Positions 1 to 7,355 of a stretch of DNA of 15,581 nt are shown piece after piece. The number at the start of each line of letters is the position of its first letter. Within the stretch, counting starts at the first letter, position 1. The notes under the pieces are model-generated. The model saw only the letters and a list, made by a program, of their open reading frames with translations, had not been told where the DNA came from and ran no database searches. Both the position numbers and the translations under genes were made by a program. Source of the DNA: Treponema sp. (GTDB lineage: Bacteria > Spirochaetota > Spirochaetia > Treponematales > Breznakiellaceae); contig JAIRZS010000210.1 of assembly GCA_031267115.1 (NCBI GenBank), positions 1 to 15,581 of the forward strand. Reading direction: 5' to 3'.

Positions 1-133
1 GGTAGCTCGAAAAAAATGACAGTTTTTTTCGAGCGGAGGGGGTCCAGACCCCCTCGTTCAACCGGATATGGCAAAAAGTCTTGACAAGACTTTTTGCGGA
101 GTGGGGGCTTTAGCCCCCCGACTGAATAATTAC
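1..133 (+). mobile_element. MITE copy 1, left end cut off by window
   Basis: This is the right-hand 133 bp of a short non-coding element ending in GACTGAATAATTAC (120-133), one base away from the terminal repeat of the complete copy at 7356-7529. It matches 7397-7529 at 128 of 133 positions by eye. It holds four successive hairpins: 5-16/23-34 (12 bp), 37-44/47-54, 71-83/85-97 (13-bp arms around one central A) and 103-109/112-118. There is no coding capacity, so it would need a transposase supplied elsewhere. It ends 45 bp upstream of flgL. The 8 bases after it (GTTTTGGG, 134-141) should be the target duplication; the matching left copy is outside the window. Confidence 0.85.
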
Positions 134-178
134 GTTTTGGGAAGGCCTCTGATCTGTGCAATATTTTAGGAGGGTTTT

Positions 179-1441
179 ATGAGGCGGGTTTCTACGGATA
201 TGCCGAATAACGATATGCAGTTCTTTCTGAGGCGGCAGGAAGAGGGGCTGTCGGATATTCAGAACAAGATTGCGGGGCAGAAAAAAATGCTTGTCCCGAG
301 GGACGATCCTCTGGCTGCTTCCCACGCGGTGCGCTACGAATCCTACCTTGCCCGGCTTGAGCGGTTTGAAAAAAACACCCTTTACGCGAAAGGGCATTAC
401 GACGAGGTTGACGCGTATTTGAGGCAGGCCAACGATATTCTGCAAAGGATACGGGAGCTGTCGGTGCAGGGGGCTAACGGTACTTATACTAAAGAAGATC
501 TTGGATTCATGGCCGTGGAGATAAACGAGCTGTTAAAGGAATTGGTATCTATCGCCAACGCGACAGGCTCCGACGGCAAGCAGCTTTTTGCCGGGGACAA
601 GGCTTTTACCGAGCCGTTCCGGGTGGTGGAAGGCGCGGTACAGGGCGGCGGAGGTTCTTCGGAACAGATACCGATGGTGACCGCTGTGGAGTACCGGGGG
701 GCCGGTTCGGCAAGGCGCGCCGAGATTACCGACAGGGCTTATTCGGAACTGGATATCGGCGGCGGGGAGGCGTTCTGGGCGGAAAGGATGCAGATTTTTT
801 CCGGCATTGACGCCGATGACTACCGGGCGGAAAGCGGGGGGGGCTTTTTTATCGACGGGCAGGAAATTGCCGTGAGTCCCGGCGACACGGTTTACGCGAT
901 AGCCGCCAAGATAAACGATTCCGCCGCGCCGGTCAAGGCCTACATCGATCCGGAAAACCGGGGGCTTGTGCTTGAGGGGACCAACGCCCACCTTATCAGG
1001 GCGGAGGACCGGCAGGGATCCCGGGTTTTGCAGGATCTGGGGATTATTACGTTTAACGGCGATCCTGCCGCCCCGAACTGGCATCCGGACGCCAGGGTTG
1101 CGGGAGGATCGCTTTTCGACATGGTAATCCGCCTGAGGGACGCCCTGTTCCGGGACGATCAGGATTTTGTGGGGAGCCAGGGTATAGGCGGCATGGATAT
1201 GGCTATGGCTAACCTGCAGAGCAGGCTTGCCCTGAACGGTTCCAGGCAGGAACGGGTGGAAAGCGCCTGGGAGCGGCTCAATACCGAGATTCCCAATGTC
1301 ACCGGGGCGCTTGGCCGGGAAAATTCCCTGGACTTTGCCGATGCCGCCGTGGAACTGGGGATGATGCAGTTTGCCCACAGGGCTGCCTTGCAGACGGCGT
1401 CGAAGATTCTGCCCACTACCCTGCTTGACTTTTTGCGCTGA
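179..1441 (+). CDS. flgL: Flagellar hook-filament junction protein FlgL (HAP3)
   Basis: FlgL is the second junction protein between hook and filament, exported by the flagellar type III system and assembled in the periplasm in spirochetes. The 420-aa product has the flagellin-like N-terminal helical region (about 1-140, with RIRELSVQGANGTYTKED at 90-107 and GSDGKQLFAG at 130-139), a flagellin-IN-like segment around 222-290 (GGFFIDGQEIAVSPGDTVYAI), and a C-terminal helix ending ASKILPTTLLDFLR, typical of FlgL. The ATG has AGGAGGG (168-174) four bases upstream. It is the first gene of flgL-fliW-csrA; flgK is expected just upstream, outside the window. MITEs lie on both sides of the gene, but its end is intact. 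Identification is firm. Confidence 0.95.
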   Translation: MRRVSTDMPNNDMQFFLRRQEEGLSDIQNKIAGQKKMLVPRDDPLAASHAVRYESYLARLERFEKNTLYAKGHYDEVDAYLRQANDILQRIRELSVQGANGTYTKEDLGFMAVEINELLKELVSIANATGSDGKQLFAGDKAFTEPFRVVEGAVQGGGGSSEQIPMVTAVEYRGAGSARRAEITDRAYSELDIGGGEAFWAERMQIFSGIDADDYRAESGGGFFIDGQEIAVSPGDTVYAIAAKINDSAAPVKAYIDPENRGLVLEGTNAHLIRAEDRQGSRVLQDLGIITFNGDPAAPNWHPDARVAGGSLFDMVIRLRDALFRDDQDFVGSQGIGGMDMAMANLQSRLALNGSRQERVESAWERLNTEIPNVTGALGRENSLDFADAAVELGMMQFAHRAALQTASKILPTTLLDFLR

Positions 1442-1451
1442 TAACCGGGCC

Positions 1452-1695
1452 GGCAGCCCCTTTGTTAAAACATTAGATAGGGAACAAGAAAAGTTGTAAC
1501 TATTCAGTCGTCTGCGGGGGATAGCGAAAATCGGCGGAATGAAGGGGCTTTTAGCCCCGAAATGAGCCGATTGGGAGCGAAAGGGGGTGGTAGCCCCCTT
1601 TGTTAATGCGTTGGAGAACAAGAAAAGTTCTGAAATCACGCTACGACTGAATAGTTACGAAAAGTTCTGAAATCGCGCTGTGACTGAATAGTTGC
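1452..1695 (+). repeat. Older truncated MITE right end, split by a younger copy
   Basis: Segments 1455-1495 and 1667-1695 together resemble the right-hand part of the element that separates them (about 1593-1658): both read AGCCCC..TTTGTTAA, then GAACAAGAAAAGTT, CTGAAATC and a GACTGAATAGTT end. The old right end is GACTGAATAGTTGC (1682-1695), one mismatch from the terminal repeat. No left half is visible before flgL, so the old copy is truncated. Its end touches the fliW ribosome binding site at 1696. Confidence 0.75.
1496..1658 (+). mobile_element. MITE copy 2, complete, with target duplication
   Basis: This 163-bp element is bounded by perfect 14-bp inverted repeats, GTAACTATTCAGTC (1496-1509) and GACTGAATAGTTAC (1645-1658), and flanked by the perfect 8-bp direct repeat GAAAAGTT (1488-1495 and 1659-1666). 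The interior has nested hairpins, an outer AATCGGC/GCCGATT (1529-1535/1566-1572) enclosing GGGGCT/AGCCCC (1544-1549/1553-1558), and no plausible gene. Ends starting GTAA with 8-bp duplications are what the IS66 family makes, so mobilisation by an IS66-type transposase is inferred. Its interior differs from copies 1 and 3, so it is a different subtype with the same ends. Confidence 0.92.
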
Positions 1696-1709
1696 AAAAG
1701 GATTAGAAT

Positions 1710-2159
1710 GTGAAGGCATCAACAAAACCTTACGGCATAATTGAAGTGGACGAACGCCAGAGAATTGAATTTCCCACGGGGCTTTTTGGCTTTGAATCGT
1801 ACAGGGATTTTGCCATCCTTGACGCGGACCGGCAGCCTTTTTACTGGCTCCAGTCGCTGGAAGTGCAGGAACTGGCGTTTATACTGGTAAATCCCTTCCT
1901 GTTCCGGCCCGATTACGAGCTGGATATCAGTGACGAAGAACTCAAGGATATAGGGATTTCCAGCCCCGGCGAGGCGCTGGTGTTTTCCATTGTTACCATT
2001 CCCGCTGCCGGCGGCCCCATGACCGCCAATCTTCAGGGGCCGGTCATTATCAACCGGGAACGGCGCATAGGCAAACAGGTTGTTCTTGCCGACTCCCGCT
2101 GGAAGACCAGGCACAATATCGTGGACGAGCTGGCCGCGGCAAGGAAGGCGTCATGCTGA
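1710..2159 (+). CDS. fliW: Flagellar assembly factor FliW
   Basis: FliW binds flagellin and, when flagellin has been exported, binds CsrA instead and relieves repression of flagellin translation (known from Bacillus). The 149-aa product shows the family features: an early FPTGLFGFESYRDFAI stretch (about 22-37), PFYWLQSLE (43-51), a central LVNPFLFRPDYELDIS segment, and a late GPVIINRERRIGKQVVL segment. The start is GTG at 1710 (an ATG two bases earlier runs straight into a stop), with AAAAGGA at 1696-1702 as ribosome binding site. The last 7 bases overlap csrA, so the two are probably translationally coupled. The upstream 250 bp is entirely MITE-derived, so the leader of fliW was remodelled by insertion. 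Confidence 0.95.
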   Translation: MKASTKPYGIIEVDERQRIEFPTGLFGFESYRDFAILDADRQPFYWLQSLEVQELAFILVNPFLFRPDYELDISDEELKDIGISSPGEALVFSIVTIPAAGGPMTANLQGPVIINRERRIGKQVVLADSRWKTRHNIVDELAAARKASC

Positions 2160-2398
2160 TACTATCCAGAAAAGTCAACGAAAAAATAATGATCGGCGAT
2201 GATATTTCCATTTCGATTATTGAGATAAGGGGAGAGCAGGTCCGTATCGGCGTGGACGCCCCCAAAACAGTAAAAGTGTTTCGCCAGGAAGTATTCGACG
2301 CAATCAAAGCCGAAAACAAGGCCGCTTCCGAATCGGCCTCTGTCCTTCCTGCCCTGGACTTCGGCCCTGCGGCGGGCAAAAACCCGCTGGGGCTGTAG
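2153..2398 (+). CDS. csrA: Carbon storage / translational regulator CsrA
   Basis: CsrA is a small dimeric RNA-binding protein that blocks ribosome access at GGA-containing leaders. The 81-aa product carries the family core MLILSRKVNEKIMIGDDI, the conserved QVRIGVDAPK segment (29-38) and Arg44 in FRQEV; L4, R6 and R44 are residues used for RNA contact in characterised CsrA proteins. It is about 20 residues longer than E. coli CsrA; a C-terminal extension is usual in organisms that also have FliW, which binds that side. The ATG overlaps the end of fliW, with AAGGAAGG (2141-2148) inside fliW as ribosome binding site. Likely targets in this window are the two flagellin leaders. Confidence 0.96.
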   Translation: MLILSRKVNEKIMIGDDISISIIEIRGEQVRIGVDAPKTVKVFRQEVFDAIKAENKAASESASVLPALDFGPAAGKNPLGL

Positions 2399-2436
2399 TA
2401 TCGTGTCTCTATTAAAGCTGTGCTTTGAGTTTTGAA

Positions 2437-2545
2437 TTTGGGCGCATCCTGCCGCACCGGAGTGCGGCAGGACCGGGCTATCCGCTCCAATTCCTCAGCC
2501 CGCCGCGGGCGGGCTTGCGGGATTTCCGCTTCTATCCCTTGCGCG
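2437..2545 (+). repeat. Modular hairpin repeat, copy A
   Basis: This repeat starts TTTGGGCGCAT, carries a 10-bp hairpin (2448-2457/2462-2471), then GGACCGGGCT, a second hairpin (2497-2504/2508-2515) and ends ATCCCTTGCGCG. The same start, the ACCGGGCT block after the first hairpin and the same end recur at 7649-7794 (reversed) and 13945-14075, with different hairpins inserted. It fills the gap between the converging csrA and HD-GYP genes and stops 4 bp short of the HD-GYP stop codon. A weak hairpin before it (AAAGC/GCTTT near 2414-2426) may help end the csrA transcript. It has no coding sequence. Confidence 0.75.
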
Positions 2546-2549
2546 GCTC

Positions 2550-3725
2550 TCAGAATTCCCCGTGCGCGTCGCGGTTTTTTTCGTAAAGCTCGCTGAATTT
2601 GCTGGCTACGGAACTGAAAACATCGAGCAGATAGGGATCGAACTGCGTGCTTCTGGCTTCCATCATTTTTTCCACCGCGACATTGTGGGGGAAGGCGGGC
2701 TTGTAGCTCCGCTCCATTCTCAGGGCGTCGTAGACATCGGCGATTGACACTATCCTTGCCGCCAGGGGTATCATGTCCCCCTCAAGCTGGAAGGGATAGC
2801 CGCAGCCGTTCCATTTTTCGTGGTGGGAAAGGGCGATTTCTTTGGCCATGGGATTGGGATAGGTTGACAGAATAAACGCGCCGTTTTTGGTGTGTTCCTG
2901 CATGACATTCCATTCCCAGTCGGAAAGCGGGCCTTCCTTGTTGAGTATGTCGTCCGGGGTGCCTATTTTCCCGACATCGTGCATGGAAGCCAGGAACCCT
3001 ATGTTGTCGATAAAGTCCGCGTCGATAATGGTGTCGTAATCGCCGCGGTTGTAGAGTTCCTGCGCGAACGCCTGCGAATAATAGTTTACCCGGGTGATAT
3101 GCTTTCCGGTGTCGTTGTCCTTGAGTTTCGAGGCCTCAAGGAGACTCATAAAGACGCTCCTCAAAAGCCGCCTGTTTTCTTCGGTTACATCGTCAAACAT
3201 GACGACAAATTCCCGGACGTTTTTCAAGTCCAAATTCAAGGGGAAAATATACACCCTGGTTTCTACGGTGGCCATTGAGCGGGATTTGATCCGCGCTATC
3301 CCCTTCCAGGAGGAGCCGTTTTTGCCGGAAAGCATTGCCTCGCGTATGCTGCGTACATCGGTTAAATTGAAGTACTTGCCGAAAACATCGATAAACGAGT
3401 ACCCCACCAGTTTGAAGAATCCGGTAAAGAGATTTTCGCAGGCTTCGTTCGCGTAAAGAACCTTCATGTCCTTGTCGATGAACAGTACCGGAAACACACT
3501 GTTGATAAAGGCGCGGGCGGTCTGGGGAACGCCGGCCAGCAGTTCCCCCGGATCGATTTCCTCGGATCCGGTTTGCGCCCTGTCCCTGCCGCCCGGGAAG
3601 GCATCCTCCACGCTTTCAAACTCTTCGAGTTCCATGTTTTCGGCGCCCTCGGCTTCGGGCGGAAGACTCTCCAGAGTTTCAGGTTCTTCGTCAAGAAGAC
3701 TGTCTATACTGTCAAAATCACCCAT
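2550..3725 (-). CDS. PAS / HD-GYP domain protein, probable c-di-GMP phosphodiesterase
   Basis: The product is predicted to hydrolyse cyclic di-GMP. In the 391-aa form (numbers here count from a GTG three codons earlier), residues 1-65 are acidic and low in complexity, about 75-185 is a PAS-like sensor (FPVLFIDKDMKVLYANEACENLF ... FVVMFDDVTEENRR), and 190-385 is HD-GYP. Visible metal-ligand motifs are GKHITRV (H212), HDVGK (252-256), EH (280-281), HHE (304-306) and ADVYDAL (D333). The signature reads HHEKWNGCGYP, with N where D is usual. ATG at 3725 is preferred because AGGTGA (3732-3737) lies at proper distance. No membrane segment is seen, so it is cytosolic. It is last in the tsaE-tsaB run, 27 bp after tsaB. 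Confidence 0.9.
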   Translation of the reverse strand: MGDFDSIDSLLDEEPETLESLPPEAEGAENMELEEFESVEDAFPGGRDRAQTGSEEIDPGELLAGVPQTARAFINSVFPVLFIDKDMKVLYANEACENLFTGFFKLVGYSFIDVFGKYFNLTDVRSIREAMLSGKNGSSWKGIARIKSRSMATVETRVYIFPLNLDLKNVREFVVMFDDVTEENRRLLRSVFMSLLEASKLKDNDTGKHITRVNYYSQAFAQELYNRGDYDTIIDADFIDNIGFLASMHDVGKIGTPDDILNKEGPLSDWEWNVMQEHTKNGAFILSTYPNPMAKEIALSHHEKWNGCGYPFQLEGDMIPLAARIVSIADVYDALRMERSYKPAFPHNVAVEKMMEARSTQFDPYLLDVFSSVASKFSELYEKNRDAHGEF

Positions 3726-3752
3726 AATAATCACCTGTCTTTATTTAACATT

Positions 3753-4496
3753 CTATTTCCCGCTAATTTTATTCAAGGGCCTGGTATCCCGCTTTATGGC
3801 GGAGTAGTTTATTTCAGCGTCGCTTTTCCTCAAATAAACCGGCGCTGGTTCTTCGAAAGAAACTCCGCCCTTTTCTATCAGTATATATTTTTTCCGGGAA
3901 AATTCTAGTAGTTCCCGGGAGTTTCCCCTGCGGGACGCGGGATCGCGGACAATCCGGTTTTCCCCCAGAATCCCGGCTAGAAGGGGCGCGAGAAGCGCCG
4001 AATCCGGCCCGGTGACCAGGGCTGCGTTTTTTTCAGCGCGCCCCTGCCCGGCGGCGAGGACAGCGCGGGCAATTTCGCCGGCGTCCGCGTCCATAAAATC
4101 GGTAAGGCGCTTGTTTTGGCGGTAAACGGCGGCGAAGAAGCGCTTTTGCTTCGCGTCAATTGCCGGAATTACAAGGCCCGGCCAGACCGCCGCCGGCGCG
4201 GCGATACAATCCAGGGTAGGCGCCGCGACAAAAGGGATGCCGAGGGCCAGGGCCATGCCTTTTGCCGCCGCGAAGCCGATACGGACCCCGGTAAACGATC
4301 CGGGACCCTGCATACAGGCAACAAGCCCCAGGTCCTTTGCCTCAAGGCCGGACACCCTTACCAGATAATCAAGCGATTCGAGGAGGATTTCCGAATGTTT
4401 CGGCCCTGTGTCCGTTTCAAATTGGAAAACCCCGGCAGGGGACGAGACTGCGGCTGAAAACAGGGATGTGGCGGTGTCGATAGCGAGGATATTCAT
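3753..4496 (-). CDS. tsaB: tRNA threonylcarbamoyladenosine biosynthesis protein TsaB
   Basis: TsaB is the non-catalytic partner of TsaD in making t6A at position 37 of ANN-decoding tRNAs. The 247-aa product starts MNILAIDTATS, has KHSE (33-36) and GPGSFTGVRIGFAAAKGMAL (64-83), the usual ASKHA-fold signatures of the family. The frame is open for 41 more codons upstream, but that extension is proline- and arginine-rich and lies inside tsaE, so ATG at 4496 is chosen. Its ATG overlaps the tsaE stop codon as ATGA, indicating coupled translation. TsaD and TsaC are not in the window. Confidence 0.92.
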   Translation of the reverse strand: MNILAIDTATSLFSAAVSSPAGVFQFETDTGPKHSEILLESLDYLVRVSGLEAKDLGLVACMQGPGSFTGVRIGFAAAKGMALALGIPFVAAPTLDCIAAPAAVWPGLVIPAIDAKQKRFFAAVYRQNKRLTDFMDADAGEIARAVLAAGQGRAEKNAALVTGPDSALLAPLLAGILGENRIVRDPASRRGNSRELLEFSRKKYILIEKGGVSFEEPAPVYLRKSDAEINYSAIKRDTRPLNKISGK

Positions 4497-4981
4497 GATT
4501 CCAGATCCCCGCCCAGAGCCGGGGCCCTGACGCGGATTTTCCGGCAGCTTTCCCCAAGGAGGCTTAGCTCGACCACCCAGGCTTCGGGAGGGACGGAAAG
4601 GGGGACGCGCTCGCTCCATTCAATTACCGTGACGCCTTCGCCGTAGAGCAGCTCTTCTGCGCCCAGGGCCTCAAATTCCGCGTCGCCGGAAAGGCGGTAC
4701 GCGTCGATATGGTAGAAGGGGACTGTCCCCTCGTATTCGCAGATGATCGTGTAGGTGGGGCTTGCCACTGTTTCCTTTACCCCGAGGCCCCAGGCAATGC
4801 CTTTGGCAAGGCAGGTTTTCCCCGTCCCCAGGGTACCCCGCAGGGCGATGACGGTCCCGGCTTTCAGATACCGGGCCAGCTTTTCGCCCAGCTTCGCTGT
4901 TTCCTCCGGGGAATGGGTGATTATCTCAATATCGCAGGCAGGAGCCGCCGCATCAGGTCTGGGGGAGCTTTCCCGCATCAT
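4493..4981 (-). CDS. tsaE: tRNA threonylcarbamoyladenosine biosynthesis ATPase TsaE
   Basis: TsaE is the P-loop ATPase that drives the TsaB-TsaD complex in t6A synthesis. The protein (about 162 aa) has a Walker A GTLGTGKT (50-57, counted from a TTG one codon earlier), SPTYT (75-79), FYHIDAYRL (90-98) and WSERV (123-127), all family hallmarks. Three adjacent starts are possible: TTG 4984, ATG 4981, ATG 4978; none has a good ribosome binding site, and the gene begins inside the preceding small gene (about 29 bp overlap), so it is probably translated by coupling. The N-terminal 18 residues are not conserved-looking. Confidence 0.92.
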   Translation of the reverse strand: MMRESSPRPDAAAPACDIEIITHSPEETAKLGEKLARYLKAGTVIALRGTLGTGKTCLAKGIAWGLGVKETVASPTYTIICEYEGTVPFYHIDAYRLSGDAEFEALGAEELLYGEGVTVIEWSERVPLSVPPEAWVVELSLLGESCRKIRVRAPALGGDLES

Positions 4982-5219
4982 CAAGATTGATAAGGAATTT
5001 TTTGAGTTCCCTCATCAGGGGAACCAGGGGGTAGTCAACAGGTTCAGGCATCGTGACAAAGACATTTTTTTGCCCTGTCGGTTTTGTTTCTATGGTAAAG
5101 TCAATGAAACGCTCTTCCGGCTTGTTTAAAAGCTCGAATTCCGCGATTCCCGAATAAAGACGGCGGTAATATATGGGGACTTCTTTTCTGACAACATCTT
5201 TAATTTGAACGACCTTCAT
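4953..5219 (-). CDS. Small conserved-looking protein of unknown function
   Basis: This 88-aa product begins MKVVQIKDVVRKEVPIYYRR and I do not recognise its family. It is mixed charged and hydrophobic, with no signal peptide, membrane segment or cysteine, and it reads like a small cytosolic beta-rich protein (EERFIDFTIETKPTGQKNVFVTM) with a C-terminal helix. The frame is open for 29 more codons up to a TTG at 5306 next to the PilZ gene; ATG at 5219 is preferred, although its AAAGGA (5236-5241) is about 15 bases away, which is long. It overlaps tsaE by about 29 bp, and its place in the run supports it being a real gene. Confidence 0.75.
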   Translation of the reverse strand: MKVVQIKDVVRKEVPIYYRRLYSGIAEFELLNKPEERFIDFTIETKPTGQKNVFVTMPEPVDYPLVPLMRELKKFLINLDDAGKLPQT

Positions 5220-5308
5220 ATTATACCAATTCTGTCCTTTTTCGATTATCCAAGCTTTCAATCGGGGCTGTTTTAGAATACCGGATTTTGAGACAAAAAA
5301 TCTCAATC

Positions 5309-6484
5309 CTAATCTTCATTATATCTATATACCACAGCATTGATAATATTCAAGGCCTTCAAAGATGCTTTTATAAATTTAATATGGAGGAACGAAGTTA
5401 TGGAACTGCCCCGGTTGATACGAAGTACCTGCCCCAGAACGGTGGCCTTTGCTTTTTTATCCTCCAATGAAATTTTAAGCCGAACTCCGGGTTTTAGTAA
5501 GCCGCGGGTGCGTATAGAACATCCCCCCGGAGAAATATCCAGAATTTCTCCCACAAATTTGCGGTTTCCTACACTCATTTTTGTTTCCGCGCGGGAACCG
5601 GCGCCGGTTTTTGTAATGGTAATTAACCAGAATTCGCAGGATATGTTAACTTGGCGGCGCCTGTTTTTCCGTTTGAACAGGGGCTTGGGCTTCCCCTGGC
5701 TTAAAAGCTGGAGTATAGGCGGTTTCCTGGGCGCGGTTACAATGTCCAGGACGCGGCAGCGCTGGAGAAACCCGTGGTTCAAATTGTTGAAGTAGTTAAG
5801 CTCTGCCTGGTTTCCCTTTTGAAATCTCAGCGGCTGCCCCAGCGGGTTGACCGGGCATTCTACCATAATAACTTCCCCGCGGACCGTATCGACCTTGAGG
5901 GGATAGGTTTTGCCGTTGATGCTTAAAACCGCCTCGGTCCCGTAGCCGATTTCCGGGACGGCCGCGCGCTGGAGAAAGGCCGGGGCCGCCTCGATGGCGT
6001 TTCTCGTCGAAAAAAGCTGGTAAAGTTCCTTCTGCACCGCGGCATCGTTCGCGGTTCGTTCGCTTTTCCTGGCTATTGAGTTATAGGTCCTCTTAAAGTG
6101 CCTGTCCATCGCGGAAACGTCCGAGAGAACCTCTTTGGGATTGCTTACCCCGTCCTTTGAAAAAACATATTCCAGCATCTTGGCCTGTTCTTTGCTGAGA
6201 TCGTAGTTTCTGGCGATAGATCGCAGGGTAAAGACGGAAAATTGCCGGGGCATCGCGAAATTTGCCGATTTCCGCGCCCCCCCTGTCCGTGTACCGGTAT
6301 GGCCAATCCCGTGCCTGATGATATTGACTATCAGGGCGACAATTATGATTGCGCTGAGACTGACCCCCAGGATAATCGCCGCCATGGGATCGTCTTCTTT
6401 AAAGTATTGGACTCCCTGGGCCTGTAGGGAAGGCGCCGAAAAAAATGTTCCCAGCGCAAATAAAAATGCAGAGATTCGCTTCAT
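5309..6484 (-). CDS. Membrane-anchored PilZ-domain protein, probable c-di-GMP receptor
   Basis: The 391-aa product has a signal-peptide-like start (1-23, ending SLQAQG), a strong membrane helix at about 35-57 (AAIILGVSLSAIIIVALIVNII), a helical region (80-165), a YcgR-N-like beta region (about 180-250) and a PilZ domain (about 270-385). PilZ binding motifs are visible as R272-x3-R276 in KRKNRRRQ and D316-x-S318-x-x-G321 in DISPGGCSIR, so c-di-GMP binding is likely. A single membrane helix after a cleaved leader would leave the PilZ domain in the cytosol. It sits between the unknown 274-aa gene (19 bp) and the small unknown gene. PilZ proteins of this general kind affect motility in other spirochetes; the link here is by context. 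Confidence 0.85.
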   Translation of the reverse strand: MKRISAFLFALGTFFSAPSLQAQGVQYFKEDDPMAAIILGVSLSAIIIVALIVNIIRHGIGHTGTRTGGARKSANFAMPRQFSVFTLRSIARNYDLSKEQAKMLEYVFSKDGVSNPKEVLSDVSAMDRHFKRTYNSIARKSERTANDAAVQKELYQLFSTRNAIEAAPAFLQRAAVPEIGYGTEAVLSINGKTYPLKVDTVRGEVIMVECPVNPLGQPLRFQKGNQAELNYFNNLNHGFLQRCRVLDIVTAPRKPPILQLLSQGKPKPLFKRKNRRRQVNISCEFWLITITKTGAGSRAETKMSVGNRKFVGEILDISPGGCSIRTRGLLKPGVRLKISLEDKKAKATVLGQVLRINRGSSITSFLHIKFIKASLKALNIINAVVYRYNED

Positions 6485-6503
6485 AATACGCCCCCGTTTT
6501 GGT

Positions 6504-7328
6504 TCACGCGGGAACCTTTAATGCCCCATAGAACGATCTGAGCCGGGGGGCAAGCTCGTATTCCGCCAAATCCCCGACCAGGACCACATCCCGGCCTTCG
6601 TAGGCCGCTAAAAGTTCCTTTAGGGCGGCGCTAAATTCTCCCAGGAAATCGTACACAGGGGACGATTCGACAAGTATCCCGCTCAGATCCTGCCCCTGGG
6701 CCTGGATAAGGTAAAAGAGCCGGAAGAGTTTTTCCGCAACCGCCGAGAAGCCGTTTACCGTTTCCGCGGCCCGGCCGTCCTTGCCGGTCTGAATATCCAG
6801 GGGCAGTTCTTCAAGCCGCTCCGCAATTCCCGTGACCAGGCTTTCAATCCGCCCAAGCTCTTCTTCCGGGTTTATAAGTTCCCTGATCCGTTCGTCAACC
6901 AGGGGAATTATATTTTCGGCCTTTTCCGTCTTGCCAGGCCCAAAGACCGCGTCTATGTCCCGGAAAAGCCGGGTATTTTCATCCTCAAGAAAGCTCGCGG
7001 CAGGGGAAGCCCTCCAAAGCCCGGCAATGTTCTCCGGGCCTTCCCCCCTCGCGCAGGCATCCAGAAAGCCGCGCGCCTCGCAAAGGGCGTCAAGGGCAAG
7101 CTCGGAACGCGGACATACCTTGATATTGACGGCGCCCATGCCTTCAAGATCCCGGCTGAAAACCGAAGAAATGTCTTCGCCCGCAACCGGCTCCCCGTCA
7201 ATTTCAAGCCCGTTAAGCCGGCATCCGGAACTGCGGAGCCATATCTCTACGCCCGAGAGCAGATCGCCTATGGTTTTTTCCGTTTCCAGGGTGATGTCCG
7301 CTGTTTTTCCGTTAATATAAATATCCAT
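6504..7328 (-). CDS. Protein of unknown function, 274 aa
   Basis: I do not recognise this family. The product is acidic and mostly helical, with no signal peptide or membrane segment. Residues 1-75 look like a small alpha/beta domain (MDIYINGKTADITLETEKTI start, then GCRLNGLEIDGEPV), and 75-274 are helical with heptad-like stretches (for example ELGRIESLVTGIAERLEEL and FSAALKELLAAYEGRDVVLVGDLAEYEL). AAGGG lies about 10 bases before the ATG at 7328. It is downstream of fliD on the same strand and 19 bp before the PilZ gene, so a role in motility or envelope signalling is possible but unproven. A MITE inserted 27 bp upstream of the start separates it from fliD. Confidence 0.8.
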   Translation of the reverse strand: MDIYINGKTADITLETEKTIGDLLSGVEIWLRSSGCRLNGLEIDGEPVAGEDISSVFSRDLEGMGAVNIKVCPRSELALDALCEARGFLDACARGEGPENIAGLWRASPAASFLEDENTRLFRDIDAVFGPGKTEKAENIIPLVDERIRELINPEEELGRIESLVTGIAERLEELPLDIQTGKDGRAAETVNGFSAVAEKLFRLFYLIQAQGQDLSGILVESSPVYDFLGEFSAALKELLAAYEGRDVVLVGDLAEYELAPRLRSFYGALKVPA

Positions 7329-7355
7329 TTAAATTTACCCTTATATAATTATATA

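Noticed and set aside
533..1639. Long open frame on the minus strand opposite flgL (368 codons)
   Set aside because: It is antisense to a clear flgL, has no family motif and arises from GC-rich codon use on the opposite strand.
1622..1695. A 37-bp tandem duplication
   Set aside because: The 8-bp target duplication and terminal repeats are better explained by nested MITE insertion.
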